From an uncultured Acetatifactor sp. (GTDB lineage Bacteria; Bacillota; Clostridia; Lachnospirales; Lachnospiraceae): 7,586 bases of DNA. The translations under genes and the position numbers were made by a program. Below the pieces are notes generated by a model. It was not told where the DNA came from, searched no databases, and was given only the letters and a program-made list of their open reading frames with translations. The DNA lies in the NCBI GenBank assembly GCA_904501885.1, contig CAJGCP010000055.1, positions 1 to 7,586 on the forward strand. Direction: 5' to 3'. This document shows, piece after piece, positions 4,437 through 7,586 of this stretch (positions within the stretch are counted from its first letter, which is position 1; each line of letters starts with the position of its first letter).

Positions 4437-7361
4437 ATGAGGATAGAAGATTTAAAAGCCTATGAGGTCATTGGAAAGCAAGAATTAAAAGATATGGATG
4501 CCGTCGGATATTTGGTAAAACATAAAAAATCCGGCGCTAAAATTGCGCTGATTTCCAATGAAGACGAGAATAAGGTTTTTTACATCGGATTTAGAACGCC
4601 TCCCAAGGATTCCACCGGTGTGGCGCATATTTTGGAGCATTCCGTACTATGCGGGTCCAAGAATTTCCCGGTGAAGGATCCCTTTATTGAATTGGTGAAG
4701 GGGTCATTAAATACGTTTTTGAATGCAATCACTTATCCCGATAAGACCATTTATCCTGTGGCCAGCTGCAATGATAAGGATTTTCAGAATCTGATGCATG
4801 TCTATTTGGATGCAGTATTTTATCCTAAGATATATGAAAACGAAGCCATCTTCCGTCAGGAAGGATGGCACTATGAGTTGGATGAGAATGAGAACCTCAT
4901 CTACAATGGTGTGGTTTATAATGAGATGAAGGGGGCATTTTCAGACCCAGATGGAGTGTTGGAGCGGGAATTGGTATCTGCCCTATATCCTGACACCACC
5001 TATGCATGCGAATCCGGCGGAGATCCTGCCGTGATTCCGGAGCTTACGTACGAGGAGTTTAAGGCTTTCCACAGTAGCTATTATCATCCCTCCAATAGTT
5101 ATATTTATCTCTATGGGAATATGGACATGGCAGAAAAACTGCACTTTTTAGATGCCGAGTATCTATGTCATTTTGATGCTATTTCTGTGGATTCTGAGAT
5201 CAAGACACAGACTCCTTTTGCTGAGGAAGTGCGCAGAGTACGTCCCTATTCCATCGGGGAAGAAGAGGATGCGGAAGGGAAGGCATATCTAGCCTATACT
5301 CATACCTTTGGGGAGGATACGCTGGATAGGGAACTGTATCTTGCCATTCAAATCCTGGAATATGTGCTTTGCACTGTGCCGGGTGCACCTGTCAAGCAAG
5401 CCCTTACAGATGCAGGTTTGGGAGAAGAAATCGAAAGTTACTGTGAGAATAATATTAAGCAACCTTCCATTACTTTTGTAGCAAAGAACGCACCCATGGA
5501 AAGAGAAGAAGAGTTTAAGTCCATCATCAATGGGGTGTTACAGCGTATTGTAGAGGAGGGCTTCGATAAGAATTCTCTTTTGGCGGCAGTGAATCGTTTT
5601 GAATTTAGTTACAGAGAGGCAGACACCGGCAGAACGCCTAAGGGATTGATTTATGGTATTCAAGCTCTGGACAGCTGGTTGTATGACGAGTATGCACCTT
5701 TCCTGCATTTGGATGCAGGAGATGTCTTTGGTGTGTTGAGAGATAACATTGAAACCGGATATTTCGAAGCCTTGGTGAAGAAGTATTGGTTGGAGAATCC
5801 CCATGGGGCTTTGGTTGTGCTGGAACCGGTACCCGGCTTGTCTTCCCGTCAGGAGGCGGAAACGGCAGAGCAATTAAAAGAAATCAAGGCTCAAATGAGT
5901 GTTGCAGATTTGCAGGCGGTCAAAGATATGATGGCTTCCTTAGAAGCATTTCGAGAGCGCGAGGATCTAGCGGAGGATTTGGCGAAGATTCCTTTGCTGA
6001 CCAGAGAGGACCTGAAGCGGGAAGCCAATGGTTTTGTCAATGAAGAGAGGAATATAGAGGGCGTTCATACCCTGTATCATAATCTCTTTTCGAATGGCAT
6101 CGGATATTTGCGTTTGTTGTTTTTGACTGATAATCTTCCGGCGGAATATATCCCCTATGTGGGCATTCTTTACGATGTTTATCTGCAAATGGATACAACC
6201 AATTATACCTATGGTCAACTGGCTGCTGCCATCAATATGGAGAGCGGTGGAATTCACGTGTCAAATTCTGTATATTCCACTTTGGAGGACCCGGAGAATT
6301 ACCGGATTTCTTTTGATATTTACGGTAAGGCTTTTGATGATAAATTGCCCAAGCTTCTTCAGCTGATGGAAGAACTGATCCTTTCCACTGATTTTTCCAA
6401 TACCAAGCGCTTAAAGGAACTGTTGGTGGAAAGCAAGTTAAGATGTGAACAGTCCTTACTGCAGGCGGGCCACAGTGTTGCTCTGCACCGGGCCATTTCC
6501 TATGGCTCTGTGAAAGGTGCCATTGGGGAACAGATGAATGGCTTGGACTATATGAATTTCCTGACGGATTTATGTGCTGATTTTGAAGCCCGCAAGGAGG
6601 AAGTGGTGGAGAAATTAAATGAACTGACCAGGATGATATTCCGTCCCGAAAATCTGTTGGTAGATTTTACCGGTGATGAGGGGGCGTTAGTTGGTCTGTC
6701 AGATGCTCTGGGGCTTTTCCATAGAAAACTCCATACAGTACCTGTAGAAACAGCATCCTATTCACCGAAACCGGAGGTAAAAAATGAGGGCATTACCACA
6801 CCCGGACAGGTGCAGTATGTGTGTCGGGCAGGTAATTTCCGCAAAAAAGGATTAGAATATCACGGGGCGTTGAATGTGTTGAAGGTGATGTTGGGATATG
6901 AGTATTTGTGGACCAATGTCCGTGTCAAGGGCGGAGCCTACGGATGTATGTGTGGATTTGCCAGAGGGGGAGACTCTTACTTTGTGTCTTACCGGGATCC
7001 TAAATTAAGGGAGACGGTTCAGGTGTTTGAAGGAGCAGTTGATTTTGTACAAAACTACCGTGCGGATGATCGTACCATGTTACAATATATCATTGGCGCC
7101 ATCAGTGAGATGGATACGCCACTTAGTGCGAAAGCCAAAGGGGATCGTTCCAGGGTGGCATTTCTCACAGGAATCATCGAGGAAATGATCCAGAGGGAGC
7201 GTGACCAGGTGTTAGATGCCACGCCTGCAGATATACAGGCCATGGCGGAATATATCAGAGCCTTCCTATCTGAGGAGTGTTTGTGCGTGGTGGGAAGCGA
7301 ACAGAAGATAAAGAGTGAATCAAATCTGTTCTTACAGATTGAGAATAGTAAAGGGAGGTAA
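4437..7361 (+). CDS. M16 family zinc metallopeptidase, PreP/Cym1-like (M16C)
   Basis: PreP-type M16 peptidases are large two-part clamshell enzymes that degrade short unfolded peptides in an enclosed chamber. This copy has 974 residues from the ATG at 4437 (980 from a GTG at 4419), the usual PreP length. The inverted zinc motif HILEH gives His64, Glu67 (catalytic base) and His68. The third ligand is Glu163 in VVYNEMKG. The surrounding sequence SVLCGSKNFPVKDPFIELVK is typical of the family. The middle part (roughly 440-690) corresponds to the M16C-associated region. The C-terminal half keeps RVKGGAYG, with Arg829 and Tyr835 at the positions that bind the substrate C-terminus. All key residues are intact, so it should be active. 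No signal peptide or membrane segment is seen, so it is probably cytoplasmic and recycles peptides. It follows the 150-residue gene by 48 bases and precedes a lipoprotein gene by 5 bases. Confidence 0.95.
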   Translation: MRIEDLKAYEVIGKQELKDMDAVGYLVKHKKSGAKIALISNEDENKVFYIGFRTPPKDSTGVAHILEHSVLCGSKNFPVKDPFIELVKGSLNTFLNAITYPDKTIYPVASCNDKDFQNLMHVYLDAVFYPKIYENEAIFRQEGWHYELDENENLIYNGVVYNEMKGAFSDPDGVLERELVSALYPDTTYACESGGDPAVIPELTYEEFKAFHSSYYHPSNSYIYLYGNMDMAEKLHFLDAEYLCHFDAISVDSEIKTQTPFAEEVRRVRPYSIGEEEDAEGKAYLAYTHTFGEDTLDRELYLAIQILEYVLCTVPGAPVKQALTDAGLGEEIESYCENNIKQPSITFVAKNAPMEREEEFKSIINGVLQRIVEEGFDKNSLLAAVNRFEFSYREADTGRTPKGLIYGIQALDSWLYDEYAPFLHLDAGDVFGVLRDNIETGYFEALVKKYWLENPHGALVVLEPVPGLSSRQEAETAEQLKEIKAQMSVADLQAVKDMMASLEAFREREDLAEDLAKIPLLTREDLKREANGFVNEERNIEGVHTLYHNLFSNGIGYLRLLFLTDNLPAEYIPYVGILYDVYLQMDTTNYTYGQLAAAINMESGGIHVSNSVYSTLEDPENYRISFDIYGKAFDDKLPKLLQLMEELILSTDFSNTKRLKELLVESKLRCEQSLLQAGHSVALHRAISYGSVKGAIGEQMNGLDYMNFLTDLCADFEARKEEVVEKLNELTRMIFRPENLLVDFTGDEGALVGLSDALGLFHRKLHTVPVETASYSPKPEVKNEGITTPGQVQYVCRAGNFRKKGLEYHGALNVLKVMLGYEYLWTNVRVKGGAYGCMCGFARGGDSYFVSYRDPKLRETVQVFEGAVDFVQNYRADDRTMLQYIIGAISEMDTPLSAKAKGDRSRVAFLTGIIEEMIQRERDQVLDATPADIQAMAEYIRAFLSEECLCVVGSEQKIKSESNLFLQIENSKGR
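7352..7358 (+). promoter_or_regulatory. Ribosome binding site of the lipoprotein gene
   Basis: AGGGAGG lies eight bases before the ATG at 7367 and overlaps the last codons of the M16 gene. An in-frame ATG at 7361 is only two bases from it, which is too close, so 7367 is preferred. Confidence 0.7.
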
Positions 7362-7366
7362 TGTTT

Positions 7367-7586
7367 ATGGGAAAGAGTAGAAAAATGCGATATGGATTGG
7401 TTTTAGTTTTGGCGTTTGTACTGATGGCTATGGGAACCGTTTCCTGCGGGGCCTCCGACAAGGCAGTATCAGAAGATGCGGCCTATGAGATGGTGACGGA
7501 TTCTTATGCGGGGGCCACTTTGGGCGGTATGAATTACAGTGCTAACCGCGGCGACGGCGCCTTGAAAATGGAAGCGGTAGAGATGG
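7367..7586 (+). CDS. Putative lipoprotein, N-terminal part (3' end outside window)
   Basis: The frame is open from the ATG at 7367 to the window edge, 73 codons without a stop. The N-terminus has a basic start (GKSRKMR), a hydrophobic core (residues 10-23) and TVSC with Cys27, a slightly non-standard lipobox. This points to export and lipid attachment at Cys27, which would place the protein on the outer face of the membrane. The following mature part is Ala/Gly/Asp-rich and low in complexity, as expected for a tether. Clostridial lipoproteins with a DUF4349 domain begin in a similar way, but the domain would lie beyond the window, so this is only a guess. The gene begins 5 bases after the M16 stop with a strong ribosome binding site and is almost certainly cotranscribed with it. 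Confidence 0.75.
   Translation, partial: MGKSRKMRYGLVLVLAFVLMAMGTVSCGASDKAVSEDAAYEMVTDSYAGATLGGMNYSANRGDGALKMEAVEM

Overview
The window looks like a chromosomal segment of a low-to-mid G+C Gram-positive anaerobe of the class Clostridia, most likely Lachnospiraceae. The reasons are the family types present (LCP protein, class B sortase fold, single-membrane-anchored surface protein, cytosolic PreP-like M16 peptidase), strong AGGAGG-type ribosome binding sites, sigma-A promoters and a classic hairpin-plus-T-run terminator. Species assignment is inference. All eight genes are on the + strand and packed tightly. No tRNA, rRNA, CRISPR array, insertion sequence or phage gene was seen, and no gene-free stretch exceeds 200 bases.

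Region 1 (1-2175) is a cell-envelope block. It holds the 3' end of an LCP (LytR-CpsA-Psr) glycopolymer transferase gene. One base of overlap later comes a sortase-B-fold protein in which the catalytic His and Cys positions are both Asn. Next is a secreted surface protein with a signal peptide, a central beta-rich domain, a Pro/Thr/Ala linker, a Glu/Ser/Val repeat and a C-terminal membrane anchor without an LPxTG-like motif. The surface-protein gene has its own promoter, overlapping the end of the sortase-like gene, and ends at a perfect 13-bp hairpin terminator.

Region 2 (2176-7586) looks like one transcription unit starting from an extended -10 promoter. Its genes are: a rhomboid-fold membrane protein that lacks the catalytic His and the GxSG motif and carries a C-terminal Cys/His zinc-finger-like tail; a sigma-70-like protein that keeps a core-binding-like segment but lacks recognisable -10 and -35 recognition regions; a 150-residue protein of unknown function overlapping it by 20 bases; a full-length PreP/Cym1-like M16 metallopeptidase with intact zinc ligands; and the start of a lipoprotein gene that runs off the window.

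The unusual theme is that three neighbouring proteins (sortase-like, rhomboid-like, sigma-like) keep the fold signature of a known family but lack residues or regions needed for its standard activity. The reading frames are intact, so they look like maintained pseudoenzymes or regulators rather than decaying genes. The two halves may be separate units that happen to adjoin. A joint system is speculation.
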